Shown here: positions 8,335-17,867 of the stretch, piece after piece
Numbering within the stretch: position 1 is the first letter of the stretch
How the letters are laid out: every line of letters starts with the position of its first letter
Source of the DNA: JAUYQR01 sp050632395
Lineage (GTDB): Bacteria > Pseudomonadota > Alphaproteobacteria > Rhodobacterales > Rhodobacteraceae
Length of the DNA stretch: 64,000 nucleotides
Direction of reading: 5' to 3'
NCBI RefSeq assembly: GCF_050632395.1
Contig: NZ_CP192600.1
Span: 310,001-374,000, forward strand
Notes under the pieces: generated by a model
Told to the model about the DNA's origin: nothing
The model's database searches: none
Seen by the model: only the letters and a program-made list of their open reading frames with translations
Position numbers and translations under genes: made by a program

Positions 8335-11243
8335 CCGACGTCCTCCGGCTTTGGTGTATGCGAAAGATCCCACTCGCCAAACCGCGCCAAATGATCGTAG
8401 TCCGAGGCAAAATTAGTCTCGAACATGGCCCGACGCGACGTGTAGCCCTGACTTTTTCGCGCATAGGCGCCGATCAGGCGGTGCAGCCCCGCCCACACCT
8501 CCGCCACCGCTTCCCGCTCCAGCGAGGTCTCGACGATCTTCAGATCGTCCTTCACCCCGACATAGCTGATCTTACTGACCGGCGTCGGCCCCAGCTTGGC
8601 AAACCCACCGTTTTCCGCCATCGCCGCAGCCAGCAGTAGCTGTTTTGCAAACACCTTTTGCTGTTCCTCGCTGGGCGGCGCGCCGGTCTTGTAATCGATG
8701 AGGTGCAAGGTTCCGTCCGGCATCAGGTCGATGCGGTCGGGCGTGCCGAACAAGGTGAAATCGAACTCCTCCAGCGTGATCGACCCTTCGGTTTCAACCT
8801 CCACCGGAATGCCGCCGGTGCCTGTCGAAAACGCGATGAACGCATCCGCCGCCCGCGCCAGACGGGCCCGCCACACCGCCCGGGCCGAGGGCCAGGCGAC
8901 CTTCCGCCCCAAGACATCATCGGTGATACCGATCAACAGCGCCCGCGTCGGCGGCTCGGTCTTGCTGCGCTCGACGAAATGCTCCAGCACTTCATGCAGC
9001 ACCTCGCCCCGCAGCCTTGGGTCCGGCTCCGGTCGCAGCGGGTTCAGCTTGCGCAAGCGCAGGATATAGCCCGCATAAATCGCGTATGGATCGCGGATCA
9101 GCGTCTCGATCCGCGTCAACGACAGCTTCGCTGGCCGCGCCGCAACCGGCGGGCGCGGCGACGGGCGCGGCGCGGGCTCCACTTTGGCGAAGGGCGCCTC
9201 CACCGCAGCGGCCAGCGCCAGCCAGTCTTCCCCCCTCGCCCGCATCTTCGCAAGCGCGGCCTTTCCGCTGCGCACCTCCAGCCCCTCCATCAGGTTGGTC
9301 AGCCGGTTCAGCCACCGCGACGGCACCGTTTCGGCATCGGCATTGCGCAGCGGCCGGCTGATGACCACACGCTGAGCCGCGATCGCCTGCTGATAGTCAT
9401 GCGCCGAAAGGCCGATCCGGCGTTCGGGCAGCAAAAGCCCCGCCTCCTTGCGCATCTGCCGGTTCAGCCAGGGGTCAGGCGGCGGTTGCGCGGGCCAGAC
9501 CCCCTCGTTCAGCCCGCCAAGGATCACCAGATCCGCCCCCTGCACCCGGGCCTCCAGCGTGCCCCAGACCATGATGCCCGGGTGGGCCAGCACGGCCTCG
9601 CGCACATCCCGTTGCAGCACGTTGGCCAGAAGCGAGGCGAACTGCGCGGGTGACAGCAGCAGTCCGGGGTCGGTGATCGCCTCAAGTTCGTTCATCACCG
9701 CCAGCGCCTCGATCCCCGCCTCCTTCTGCCACAGTTCGCCCGCACCGCTTGCTTCAAACCCGCGGGCCAGTGCCTCGGCCACCGTCCGCAAGCGCAGAAC
9801 ATGGGCCGGAAGGGCCATGTTAGAGACGTTTTCATGCCCTGTAACCGCCCCCGCCAGAACCTCGGCCCATACTGCCGCATGTTCGGAATTGCGTGCCGCC
9901 ACCCACGTCGTAAGCGTGTTGGCGTCAGGAAACGCCGGGCCGTTCCGGCGAATGTGCAACTCAAGTTCGCGCGTCAGCATCAGGTGCCGCCCGCGCCCCG
10001 TGCCGGAAAAGGCCAGCGGGTGCTTCAGCACGGTCAGCAACGCCTCCGAGGTCAGCTTTCGCCCGAACAGGTCCGCCACATGGCGCAGCAGCCGTCCCGG
10101 CGCTGACAGCGCAAGTGGATGGCCCGCCGAATCGTCCGGTCTGATGCCCCAGCGGTCCAATACCGCCGCCACGCGTCGCGTCAGGTTGCGATCCGGCGAT
10201 ATCAGCGCCGCCCGCGTCCCCGTTTCCGCCGCCTCGCGCAGGATCAGCGCGATCGCCGTGGCCTCCGCCCGCTCCGAGGGGGCTTCGATCAGGGTGACAT
10301 TGCGCGTCGGTTCCATCAGGTCCGGCAACGCTGGCCCGTCGGTAAGCCATTGGTCCGTCACCGGCGCTGGCCGCAGCGAAAGCGAGATCAGGCGGTTCCG
10401 CTCTGCATCCGCCGGGCGCGCGGCGGTCCAGCGTGCCACCGCCGCAGGTCCAAGATCCAGCCCGTCCAGCAGCCGCCGAAAGCGGAACTGCGGATGATCC
10501 TCGGCCGTCAGGGCATCGCCCATGCCGGCCCACACCGCGTCGGGCAGATCAAAGTCAAACCCTGGTAGCACCACCGCCCCGCTCGGCAACCGTGCCACCG
10601 CCTGCATCAAAAGTGCGGTCGTGCCCCGCGATCCGGTTGATCCCGCAACGATGACCGGCTCGGTCGGCGGCGCCGCCCGCCAACGCGCGATCAACGCCTC
10701 CACGGCCAGCCGTTGCCGCGCCTCGGCATCCGGCGCGTCGCCCTGCAATGCCTCGGCCACGATCCCCAGAAACGCCTGCGTCCGCGCCCAATGCGCCGAA
10801 TGATCCGCCACGTTCAGCGCCGCGATCCGTGCCGGCGGAACCGCTTCGCCCTGCATCTCGTCGATCAGCCCGGCAAGACTGTCGGCCAGATCGAACAGCG
10901 AGCCTTGCGGAAACAGGGCCGCATCGCTACGCGTCAACCGGTCCAGCAGCACCGCAAGGTCCAACCGGCGTTGCAGGGGCGAAATCGCGGTTGGCAGGGC
11001 ACCCGCCTCCGGCCCGGTGCCGATCTCCGTCACCAGCAAAAGGCGCGGCAGAAATCCGCAGCCGGCCTCGGTCAAAATCTCGGTCACCCGGCGACGCATC
11101 CGCTGGGTGTTCAACACCAGCGTCACCCGCGCCATCGCTTCGGGCGGCTTTCCGGCCATCCGCGACCGCAGCCCCGCTACCAGCTCTGCCGGAAAATCCA
11201 CCCCCGGCGGCAGTCCGAACAGCCCCGATGCACCCTCAGCCAT
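8331..11243 (-). CDS. addB: Double-strand break repair protein AddB (alphaproteobacterial type)
   Basis: The roughly 970-residue partner of AddA. It is a degenerate helicase-like protein with a C-terminal RecB-family nuclease domain containing LIDYKTGAPP. The iron-sulfur cysteines of Firmicute AddB are not obvious, as expected for the proteobacterial form. The start MAEGASGLFGLPPG overlaps the end of the upstream nucleotidyltransferase gene by 8 bases; a 19-codon upstream extension is rejected because it would lie inside that gene. Confidence 0.94.
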   Translation of the reverse strand: MAEGASGLFGLPPGVDFPAELVAGLRSRMAGKPPEAMARVTLVLNTQRMRRRVTEILTEAGCGFLPRLLLVTEIGTGPEAGALPTAISPLQRRLDLAVLLDRLTRSDAALFPQGSLFDLADSLAGLIDEMQGEAVPPARIAALNVADHSAHWARTQAFLGIVAEALQGDAPDAEARQRLAVEALIARWRAAPPTEPVIVAGSTGSRGTTALLMQAVARLPSGAVVLPGFDFDLPDAVWAGMGDALTAEDHPQFRFRRLLDGLDLGPAAVARWTAARPADAERNRLISLSLRPAPVTDQWLTDGPALPDLMEPTRNVTLIEAPSERAEATAIALILREAAETGTRAALISPDRNLTRRVAAVLDRWGIRPDDSAGHPLALSAPGRLLRHVADLFGRKLTSEALLTVLKHPLAFSGTGRGRHLMLTRELELHIRRNGPAFPDANTLTTWVAARNSEHAAVWAEVLAGAVTGHENVSNMALPAHVLRLRTVAEALARGFEASGAGELWQKEAGIEALAVMNELEAITDPGLLLSPAQFASLLANVLQRDVREAVLAHPGIMVWGTLEARVQGADLVILGGLNEGVWPAQPPPDPWLNRQMRKEAGLLLPERRIGLSAHDYQQAIAAQRVVISRPLRNADAETVPSRWLNRLTNLMEGLEVRSGKAALAKMRARGEDWLALAAAVEAPFAKVEPAPRPSPRPPVAARPAKLSLTRIETLIRDPYAIYAGYILRLRKLNPLRPEPDPRLRGEVLHEVLEHFVERSKTEPPTRALLIGITDDVLGRKVAWPSARAVWRARLARAADAFIAFSTGTGGIPVEVETEGSITLEEFDFTLFGTPDRIDLMPDGTLHLIDYKTGAPPSEEQQKVFAKQLLLAAAMAENGGFAKLGPTPVSKISYVGVKDDLKIVETSLEREAVAEVWAGLHRLIGAYARKSQGYTSRRAMFETNFASDYDHLARFGEWDLSHTPKPEDVG

Positions 11244-11940
11244 CGGACCCGGCCCGCAACAACGCTTCCGCCGCGCGGATCCCTTCGGGCGTGCCGACAT
11301 CGCACCACCCGCCCTGATGCACCACGCCGTAGGCGCGCTCGTCCGCGATGATGTCGTCCCACGGGCGGTTCAGCGAAAACACGTCGTCGGGAATATGCGC
11401 CAGACGGTCCGGGTTCAACATGCTGGCCCCAAGGTAGACATGCCCCACCGCACCCCGCGCCCTGCTGATCCGGCCATCGGCGGCCAACCGGAAATCCGAA
11501 ACGGACCCATGCGCTGCGGTGTGCTCCACCGGTAACAGCAGCAGCAGCGCATCCATCTGCGCGCCATCCCAGGCCGCCATCAGTTGCGTCAACGGGTTCA
11601 GCCCGGTCCAGATCGCGTCGCTGTTCAAAACCATGACCGGCCCCGGCCCCAGCACTGGCAAGGCCGCCCGCAAACCGCCCCCGGTTTCCAGAATTTGGCC
11701 ATGTTCGAGACTAAAATCCACCTCAGCCCCCCGCAGATGCGCTTCCATCTGCGCGGCTCGGTAGTGCAGGTTGACCACGGGCCGCGCCACTCCGGCAAGC
11801 CGCGCGACCTCAAGCGCGTGGTCGATCAACGGACGTCCGGCCACAGGGATCAGCGGCTTCGGGCGATCCGCCGAAAGTTCGCGCATCCGGGTGCCAAAGC
11901 CGGCTGCAAAGATCAAAAGCGGGTAGGGGGACGGTTGCAT
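11236..11940 (-). CDS. murU: Nucleotidyltransferase, MurU-like (N-acetylmuramate-1-phosphate uridylyltransferase)
   Basis: A 234-residue sugar-phosphate nucleotidyltransferase with the signature AAGFGTRMRELSADRPKPL at residues 12-30. It would transfer UMP to MurNAc-1-phosphate in the peptidoglycan recycling route that bypasses de novo UDP-MurNAc synthesis. It overlaps the AmgK-like kinase gene by 28 bases, and that pairing supports the call; the fold alone also fits other nucleotidyltransferases such as mannose-1-phosphate guanylyltransferase. Confidence 0.82.
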   Translation of the reverse strand: MQPSPYPLLIFAAGFGTRMRELSADRPKPLIPVAGRPLIDHALEVARLAGVARPVVNLHYRAAQMEAHLRGAEVDFSLEHGQILETGGGLRAALPVLGPGPVMVLNSDAIWTGLNPLTQLMAAWDGAQMDALLLLLPVEHTAAHGSVSDFRLAADGRISRARGAVGHVYLGASMLNPDRLAHIPDDVFSLNRPWDDIIADERAYGVVHQGGWCDVGTPEGIRAAEALLRAGSDG

Positions 11941-12926
11941 TGGGCCTCGATCCGCAAAAGGGCTTCGGGTGTCGGTGGGGGCAAAAGCTTATCGCAGACT
12001 GCGCGCAGTGCCGCCAGCGCCGGGTGCGCCAGATTGCGCTGCAGCTGGTCCCAGACGCGCGGGATCAGCCGCACATATCCCGCTTTTCCGCCATCCAGAC
12101 AAAGCCGCGCAAAGATGCCAAGGATGCGCAACGCGCGCTGGGCGCCAACCGCGGCATAGGCGGCAGAAAAGCTGTCCTTGTCTTGCCCGGTCGCCGCGGC
12201 GAAATGCTGGATCAACGCCGCTTCGGTGCCCAACCCCACATCCCGCCGCGCATCCTGCAACAGCGACACAAGATCGTAGGCCGGTTGCCCCATCTGAGCC
12301 AACTGGAAATCCAGCAAACCAACCCGCGCCAATCCGGCGCGCTCTGGCAGCCAGATCAGGTTTTCGGCGTGATAATCCCGCAGGACCAGCACCCGCGGCC
12401 CATCGGCAAGCTCTGACAGCGCACGCCCTAGCGTATCGCGCAGCGCAGCGGGCGGTGGGCGATTGCCGGTCACGGCAGTGGCATACCAGTCCAGCACCAG
12501 CATCGCCGCTTCGGCCCACTCCGCAGCGCCAAGGTTGGGCAGGCCGGGCGGCGCGGCGCGCGCTTGAAGGTGCAAAAGCACGTCCGTCGCCGCCGTGTAA
12601 AGCGCCAGCTCCACCTCCGGCGTGGCCTCCAAAAGCCGGGCAAAGACCGCATCGCCAAGGTCTTCCAGCAGCAGAAACCCAGCCTCGACGTCAGCGGCCA
12701 GCACTTCGGGCGCCGACAACGAAAGGCTGCGCAGATGCCTGGCGATTGCCACGAAACTTGCCGGATCGTCAGCGCCGCCCGGCGCGTTGTCCATCAGGAT
12801 CGCGGTTCGCCCCGCCAGCGTCAGCCGCTGGTAACTGCGCGCTGACGCGTCGCCCGCGAGCGGAACGCGCGCCGCATTCCCCCAGCCAGCCGCCGCCAGA
12901 AACGCTGTTGCGGTGGCTTCACGCAT
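11913..12926 (-). CDS. amgK: AmgK-like anomeric MurNAc/GlcNAc kinase (aminoglycoside phosphotransferase family)
   Basis: A 337-residue APH-fold kinase. The catalytic loop RDYHAENL is at 183-190, followed by the metal-binding LLDFQ at 204-208 (DFQ replacing DFG/DFD). In alphaproteobacteria this gene sits between tsaE and the MurU nucleotidyltransferase and phosphorylates MurNAc at C1 for cell-wall recycling. It overlaps tsaE by 8 bases and murU by 28, so the three are coupled. Aminoglycoside resistance is not implied by the family name. Confidence 0.84.
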   Translation of the reverse strand: MREATATAFLAAAGWGNAARVPLAGDASARSYQRLTLAGRTAILMDNAPGGADDPASFVAIARHLRSLSLSAPEVLAADVEAGFLLLEDLGDAVFARLLEATPEVELALYTAATDVLLHLQARAAPPGLPNLGAAEWAEAAMLVLDWYATAVTGNRPPPAALRDTLGRALSELADGPRVLVLRDYHAENLIWLPERAGLARVGLLDFQLAQMGQPAYDLVSLLQDARRDVGLGTEAALIQHFAAATGQDKDSFSAAYAAVGAQRALRILGIFARLCLDGGKAGYVRLIPRVWDQLQRNLAHPALAALRAVCDKLLPPPTPEALLRIEAQCNRPPTRF

Positions 12927-13395
12927 TGGCCAATGCCGCCAACAAGCCAGCCCGCCCTCCCGTCAGCATCGCGCGCCGTCCCGCGCCTTCTGCCGACAGG
13001 CGCAGGTGCAGGGCGTTGGGTGGAAGATGGCTGCCCAGCCGGTCCGGCCATTCGACGAGACAGATCGCCGTGGCGAACGCCTCGTCGAGGCCAAGCTCCC
13101 ACACCTCGTCCGGGTGCGACAGGCGGTAAAGATCGGCATGCCAGATCTCGGCCTCAGGCGGGCCATAGGTCTGCACCAGCGTGAAGGTGGGCGACGGCAC
13201 CTCCTCCGCCTGCCCCAGACGCGCCCGGATCACGGCGCGCGCGAAGTGGGTTTTGCCTGCCCCGATCGGCCCTTCCAGCAGCACGGCGTCACCCGGCCGC
13301 AGCAGGCCTGCCAGCCGTTCGGCAAGCCGGGTAGTGTCCTCTTCCGTGGCGAGGAACAGGGTCAGCGCGGAACCTTCGGAGCGGGTAAGGGACAT
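12919..13395 (-). CDS. tsaE: tRNA t6A biosynthesis ATPase TsaE
   Basis: A 158-residue P-loop protein (EGPIGAGKT at 41-49). It helps the TsaBD complex install threonylcarbamoyl on A37 of ANN-decoding tRNAs. The block SPTFTLVQTYG, then HADLYRL, is characteristic of TsaE/YjeE. The ATG at 13395 has no close strong ribosome site but fits family length. It heads the tsaE-amgK-murU-addB-addA-trxA run. tsaD and sua5 occur later in this window. Confidence 0.94.
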   Translation of the reverse strand: MSLTRSEGSALTLFLATEEDTTRLAERLAGLLRPGDAVLLEGPIGAGKTHFARAVIRARLGQAEEVPSPTFTLVQTYGPPEAEIWHADLYRLSHPDEVWELGLDEAFATAICLVEWPDRLGSHLPPNALHLRLSAEGAGRRAMLTGGRAGLLAALANA

Positions 13396-13441
13396 GCCGC
13401 CGAGTCTACCTTCCGGGCGCGTCACCGCAAGCCCGTTTCGG

Positions 13442-15019
13442 TCAGGCGAACAGCGGCGACGGCTCGCTTGTCTGCAACATCAGCGGCATGTGGCCCGGCG
13501 AAACTACCCGGAACGTCACCAGCGTGGCCCCCCCATTGATCGGGCGGAACCGGCAGCCGACCAGCCGCCCGTCCAGCAGCCGAACCTCGCCCTCCCAGGC
13601 CGCGCGGTCGCCTGCCGTCACCACATATTCCATCGCATCACCCCAGATAAGGCTCGGGGCGGACTGGTCGCGCCACCAGCCCGACAGCGTGCCGATGCTG
13701 GCCTCAGACAAAAGCACGGCCGGGTCGTGGTTCCAAAGCTGCGCATAGGCGTGGTTCGACATCACCAGTTGTCCGCCTTGCGAAAACACCGCCACCGCCT
13801 CGTCCACCGCGTCGATCACCGCCTGACCCAGTTCCATGTCCGCCCGGTAGCGCCGGGTGCGCGACATTTCGGACGAGATATCTTCGAACATGAAGGCCAG
13901 TGCGCCATTCGGATGTGGCCGCCCGATCACCCGGTAGGTCTGCCCGCCCGGCAGGCTCCACGTCTCCTCGTAAAGGCCCGAGGAGGCATCCTCCTCGACC
14001 TTGATCATCTGTTTGCGCCACGTCCGGTAATCCTTCGGTTCCGGGATCATCGACCGGTCCCGCATCGCATCCAGAACCGAGGTCAGCGTGGGCCGCGCAA
14101 TCAGAAAATCTGGTGGCAGCGTCGTCAGATCGACCAGTGCCGGGTTGAACAGTTGCAGCACCCGGTTGCGGTCAAAGATCGCAAGGCCGATCGGCAGGTG
14201 CGCGAAAGTCTTGGTCAGCGTCTGCATGAAATCGCGCAGCGACCCTTCGGCCTGCACTGCGGCGTTCGATGGCAGGGCATAGGCGATGCGGTCGTCGCCC
14301 GCCGGGCTGACCACCAGATCAAACCACTGTGCGCCATCCTTCAGGTCCAGTTTCTGGCGGTTTGACTTGGCCGCGGGGTTGAAGACCGCCAGATCAAACA
14401 GCCGCGGCAACGGCCACGACAGGTCCTTGCCCGGCTCCAAAAGATCGGCGGCGCGCAACAGATAGGCGTGGTTGGCCCAGATCACGTCGCTCGCCGCGTT
14501 TTCCGTCCAGACCAGAACCGGCGCGTTCGCCAGCACATTGCGCAGAGCGGAAACCTCCTGCTGCTGGGCGGCTTCCGACGCACTGTCGCGGCCGCGGCGG
14601 CGCTGCTCTGCATCGGTGTTGACCAGCGTCAGCCGGGTCAGCCCACCCAGATGCTCGCCCCTCAAAACCAGCGGAGGCTGGATACCGTCGCGCGATGCCA
14701 TGATGAACTGGCCGTCGGTCGGCAAGGTAAGCAGCCGCGCCTGAAGGTCGGGAAACAACGGCCCCATCCGCGACAGGAACCGCAGCCAATTGCCGCCACG
14801 GGCGATGCTTGCCGCCAGCATGGCCCGCGCGCTGGGCGTTGCGTCGACCAGGGTTTCGCCGTCGAACAGAAAGATGGTTTCGGCGGTGTCGGGTCTGAAC
14901 ACGCTGGCTGGGGCAGCCGCGCGCCGGTTCTGGAACGCCGCAAGCAGCACTAGGCAGCCCAAGGCCACAAGCGTCGCCGTCACCACCAATCCAAATGCGA
15001 ATGTCCAGTCGGCTGGCAT
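13442..15019 (-). CDS. Membrane-anchored tandem PAS-domain protein without a kinase domain
   Basis: A 525-residue protein. One N-terminal transmembrane helix (about 7-27) is followed by PAS-like regions: a first fold with ETIFLFDGETLVDATPSARA, a central one with LPIGLAIFDRNRVLQLFNPA, and a last one with VDEAVAVFSQGGQLVMSNHA. No His-box, HATPase or other output domain follows; the protein ends 40 residues after a PAS-type beta strand. It lies between tsaE and regB on the same strand, 94 bases downstream of regB. It looks like a sensory input module lacking its own output; a role with RegB is only a guess from position. Confidence 0.7.
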   Translation of the reverse strand: MPADWTFAFGLVVTATLVALGCLVLLAAFQNRRAAAPASVFRPDTAETIFLFDGETLVDATPSARAMLAASIARGGNWLRFLSRMGPLFPDLQARLLTLPTDGQFIMASRDGIQPPLVLRGEHLGGLTRLTLVNTDAEQRRRGRDSASEAAQQQEVSALRNVLANAPVLVWTENAASDVIWANHAYLLRAADLLEPGKDLSWPLPRLFDLAVFNPAAKSNRQKLDLKDGAQWFDLVVSPAGDDRIAYALPSNAAVQAEGSLRDFMQTLTKTFAHLPIGLAIFDRNRVLQLFNPALVDLTTLPPDFLIARPTLTSVLDAMRDRSMIPEPKDYRTWRKQMIKVEEDASSGLYEETWSLPGGQTYRVIGRPHPNGALAFMFEDISSEMSRTRRYRADMELGQAVIDAVDEAVAVFSQGGQLVMSNHAYAQLWNHDPAVLLSEASIGTLSGWWRDQSAPSLIWGDAMEYVVTAGDRAAWEGEVRLLDGRLVGCRFRPINGGATLVTFRVVSPGHMPLMLQTSEPSPLFA

Positions 15020-15113
15020 CCGGCAACTCCCACCAATGATCCCTTGATTCAGCCTAGGGTGGAAAGAGTTAACCGATGGTTAAGCTTAAGGAGGATCAGT
15101 CAAAGCGTCGGTG

Positions 15114-16502
15114 TTACATCTCGATCCGCTGGTTGGCGCCGTGCGAAAGGTTGGCGGGCGCCGCAAGATCAGTCATCGCCCAGACCGCCTCGACCACCGC
15201 GCCGCAGCGTTCCGGTCGCTCCTCGGGCGTCAGGAACGGGTCTGTCGCGTTGGCAAATGTCAGCTCGGCGCCCGAGCGTTCAAGCAAAGTCTTGGCGATG
15301 AACAGGCCCAGCCCCATCCCCTCATACTCCGGCCGCCGTGATGGCGGGGCGTCCGAGCGGCGGGCGCGCACGAACGGGTCGCCGATGCGGCCGATCACAT
15401 TCGGCGGAAAGCCCTCGCCGTCGTCGATGATCCGCACCGTCACGGTGCGGTCGGTCCACTCCGCTTCTACCCAGACCGTGCTGCGCGAGAAATCGACTGC
15501 ATTCTGGATCAGGTTGCGCAATCCGTGGATGATCTCGGGCCGGCGCAGGATGGTTGGCTGGCGCGCGGAACTTCCGTCGCTGGCCAGCATCTGAAACAGC
15601 ACAGCCTTGCCGCGCGCCATGTGCGGCTCGGCCGCCTCGCGCAGCGCCGCACCAAGCGGCGCCTGCCGCAGATGCAGGTCATCCTTCCCGACCCGCCCCA
15701 TGTCGCGCAGGATGTCCCGGCAGCGGTCGGCCTGATCGCGGATCAGCTTCGCGTCCTCCAAAAGATCGGGCCTGTCGCGCAGCTCGTCCATCAACTCGGC
15801 GCTCACCAACTTGATCGTCGCCAGCGGCGTGCCCAACTCGTGCGCCGCGGCCGCTACCACGCCGCCAAGGTCGGTCAGCTTCTGCTCCCGTGCCAGCGCC
15901 ATCTGCGTCGCCAACAGCGCGTCCGACATCGACCGGATCTCCATCGCGACCCGGTGCGAATAAAGCCCGAGGAACAGGATGCCCACCACGATCGCCAGCC
16001 AGAAGCCAAACTCGAACAGCCACGGCACCTCCAGCGCGCCGCCACCCTCAAACCGCAGCGGCCAGTGAAAGAATGCTGCCATCGTGACCAAAAGGATCGC
16101 CACCGCACCCAGCACCACCGTCGTGCGCAGCGCCAGCGCGCTTGCCGAAATGGTGACCGGCGCCAGCACCAGAAGCGCAAAGGGGTTCGTCAGCCCGCCG
16201 GTGATGAAGACCAGAAACGACAGTTGCGACAGGTCGAACATCAAGGTCATCAGCGCCTCGACCTCGGTCAGGCGCTTGTTTTCCGGGAACAGGAACATCG
16301 AAAACAGGTTCGCGATGATCGACGCGCCGACCGCCAGATAGCAAAGCCCCAGCGGCAGATCGAGGTCGTAGACCCGGTCCGCCACGGTGATCGCGGTCAA
16401 CTGCCCGGCAATCGCCATCCACCGCAACAGGATCAGCGTCCGTAGCCGGATCCAGTTGCTGCGCGTTCCCGCGGCAAGAAAGCCGAAACTGGCGGTGACC
16501 AT
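15114..16502 (-). CDS. regB: Redox-sensing histidine kinase RegB (PrrB)
   Basis: A 462-residue sensor kinase. Six transmembrane segments fill residues 25-185 and contain the quinone-binding motif GGLTNPF (102-108). The H-box AAHELGTPLATI has His221, the redox-active cysteine is Cys261 (DQADRCRDIL), and the N- and G-boxes (NLIQNAVDFS, GMGLGLFIAKTLL) follow. The His-Cys spacing of 40 matches RegB of Rhodobacter capsulatus (H225/C265). The ATG at 16502 is favoured over one 20 codons upstream because it reproduces this numbering and has GAAGGA upstream. It is divergent from senC-regA. Confidence 0.96.
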   Translation of the reverse strand: MVTASFGFLAAGTRSNWIRLRTLILLRWMAIAGQLTAITVADRVYDLDLPLGLCYLAVGASIIANLFSMFLFPENKRLTEVEALMTLMFDLSQLSFLVFITGGLTNPFALLVLAPVTISASALALRTTVVLGAVAILLVTMAAFFHWPLRFEGGGALEVPWLFEFGFWLAIVVGILFLGLYSHRVAMEIRSMSDALLATQMALAREQKLTDLGGVVAAAAHELGTPLATIKLVSAELMDELRDRPDLLEDAKLIRDQADRCRDILRDMGRVGKDDLHLRQAPLGAALREAAEPHMARGKAVLFQMLASDGSSARQPTILRRPEIIHGLRNLIQNAVDFSRSTVWVEAEWTDRTVTVRIIDDGEGFPPNVIGRIGDPFVRARRSDAPPSRRPEYEGMGLGLFIAKTLLERSGAELTFANATDPFLTPEERPERCGAVVEAVWAMTDLAAPANLSHGANQRIEM

Positions 16503-16590
16503 GACGCGGGCGTATCCTTCGAAGGGTTCGCTATTGTTAAGCCCGCCACGATTTGGGATCAATGCGCCGGGTATCAGGACGGAGACGGTG
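16503..16590. promoter_or_regulatory. Divergent control region between regB and senC-regA
   Basis: Only 88 bases separate the regB and senC start codons, so both promoters must lie here or inside the coding ends. In Rhodobacter the equivalent interval carries overlapping regB and senC-regA promoters with RegA autoregulation. I cannot point to a clear -35/-10 pair by eye; the senC ribosome site GGAGACGG is visible at 16581-16588. Confidence 0.5.
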
Positions 16591-17217
16591 ATGACACGGT
16601 TTTATGCAGGTCTGGCAGCGGCATTGGTTGCGGCATTTCTCGGGGTGTCGGCCTACCTCTTTTTGCACAACCGCAATGCTGACGCCTTTGCGCAATGCCG
16701 CTCCAGCCAGGTTGCGGGCGGCGATATCGGCGGCCCCTTCACTTTAGTCGGCACCGACGGCAAGACAGTGACCGACAAAGAGGTTCTCGCAAAACCGTCG
16801 CTGGTCTATTTCGGCTACACCTTCTGCCCCGATGTCTGCCCGCTCGATATGGGGCGCAATGTCGAGGCGGTGGATATTCTTGAAGAACGCGGCTTCGACG
16901 TCACGCCGGTTTTCATTTCCATCGACCCCGAGCGTGACACCCCCGAAGCCTTGGCCGATTATGCCGGCAACCTGCACCCGAAGCTGGTCGCGCTGACCGG
17001 ATCGCTTGATCAGGTCAAGGCTGCCTCGCAGGCCTACAAGACCTATTTTGCCAAACAGCCCGCCGATGATGAGTTTTACCTCGTCGACCATAGCACCATG
17101 ACCTATCTGATGCTTCCGGGCGGCCGCTTTGCCGATTTCTACCGGCGTGACATCGCGGCAGACCAAATGGCTGAAAGCGTGGCCTGCTTTCTGACCGCCG
17201 ATGAAGCGGAAGGCTAA
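16591..17217 (+). CDS. senC: SCO1/SenC copper chaperone for cytochrome oxidase assembly
   Basis: A 208-residue thioredoxin-fold protein with an N-terminal membrane anchor (about 4-26). It has the copper-binding CPDVC pair (Cys79/Cys83) and the distal ligand His166 in LVDHSTM. It delivers copper to the CuA/CuB sites of oxidases in the periplasm. The ATG at 16591 is preceded by GGAGACGG. It stands between regB (divergent) and regA (same strand, 26-base gap), exactly as in Rhodobacter. Confidence 0.95.
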   Translation: MTRFYAGLAAALVAAFLGVSAYLFLHNRNADAFAQCRSSQVAGGDIGGPFTLVGTDGKTVTDKEVLAKPSLVYFGYTFCPDVCPLDMGRNVEAVDILEERGFDVTPVFISIDPERDTPEALADYAGNLHPKLVALTGSLDQVKAASQAYKTYFAKQPADDEFYLVDHSTMTYLMLPGGRFADFYRRDIAADQMAESVACFLTADEAEG

Positions 17218-17243
17218 GACAGAACCAGCGAAGGGGTTAGACG

Positions 17244-17798
17244 ATGGGGGAAAATTTGGCACTTGATCTGGGGGCAGACCGGACACTTCTGTTGGTCGAT
17301 GACGATGAACCCTTCGTCAAGCGTCTGGCCAAAGCGATGGAAAAGCGTGGCTTTACCCCCGAAACCGCCGAAAGCGTCGCCGAAGGCCGGGCTATCGCCC
17401 TGGCCCGTCCGCCCGCCTATGCGGTCGTTGATCTCAGGCTTGAAGACGGCAATGGCCTCGAAGTGGTCGAGGCGTTGCGCGAAACCCGTCCGGATTGCCG
17501 GATCGTCGTGCTGACTGGCTACGGTGCGATTGCCACCGCGGTCGCTGCGGTAAAATTCGGCGCCATTGATTATTTGTCTAAACCGGCGGATGCCGATGAT
17601 GTTACCAATGCGCTTCTCGCCAAAGGCGAGGCTTTGCCGCAGCCTCCGGAAAACCCCATGTCGGCTGATCGCGTGCGGTGGGAACATATCCAGCGCGTCT
17701 ATGAAATGTGCGATCGGAATGTCTCTGAAACTGCGCGTCGGCTGAATATGCATCGCCGGACCCTGCAACGAATTCTTGCGAAGCGCAGTCCCCGTTAA
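17244..17798 (+). CDS. regA: Photosynthesis/respiration response regulator RegA (PrrA)
   Basis: A 184-residue two-domain regulator. The receiver has Asp19-21 (LLVDDDE), phospho-acceptor Asp63 (VVDLRLEDG) and Lys in YLSKPAD. The Fis-type HTH tail (VSETARRLNMHRRTLQRIL) is almost invariant among RegA homologues. Phosphorylated by RegB, it activates photosynthesis, carbon and nitrogen fixation and oxidase genes when the quinone pool is reduced. It follows senC in what looks like one transcript. Confidence 0.97.
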   Translation: MGENLALDLGADRTLLLVDDDEPFVKRLAKAMEKRGFTPETAESVAEGRAIALARPPAYAVVDLRLEDGNGLEVVEALRETRPDCRIVVLTGYGAIATAVAAVKFGAIDYLSKPADADDVTNALLAKGEALPQPPENPMSADRVRWEHIQRVYEMCDRNVSETARRLNMHRRTLQRILAKRSPR

Positions 17799-17867
17799 TC
17801 TTACACAGTTGAATTTCAGTTATCCGAAGCGTAGACGTGAAAGTCATGTTTAACGGGAGATGCTGCG

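Noticed and set aside
11913..12926. Aminoglycoside resistance gene
   Set aside because: The APH fold is shared with AmgK. Coupling to tsaE and a MurU-like gene indicates cell-wall recycling instead.
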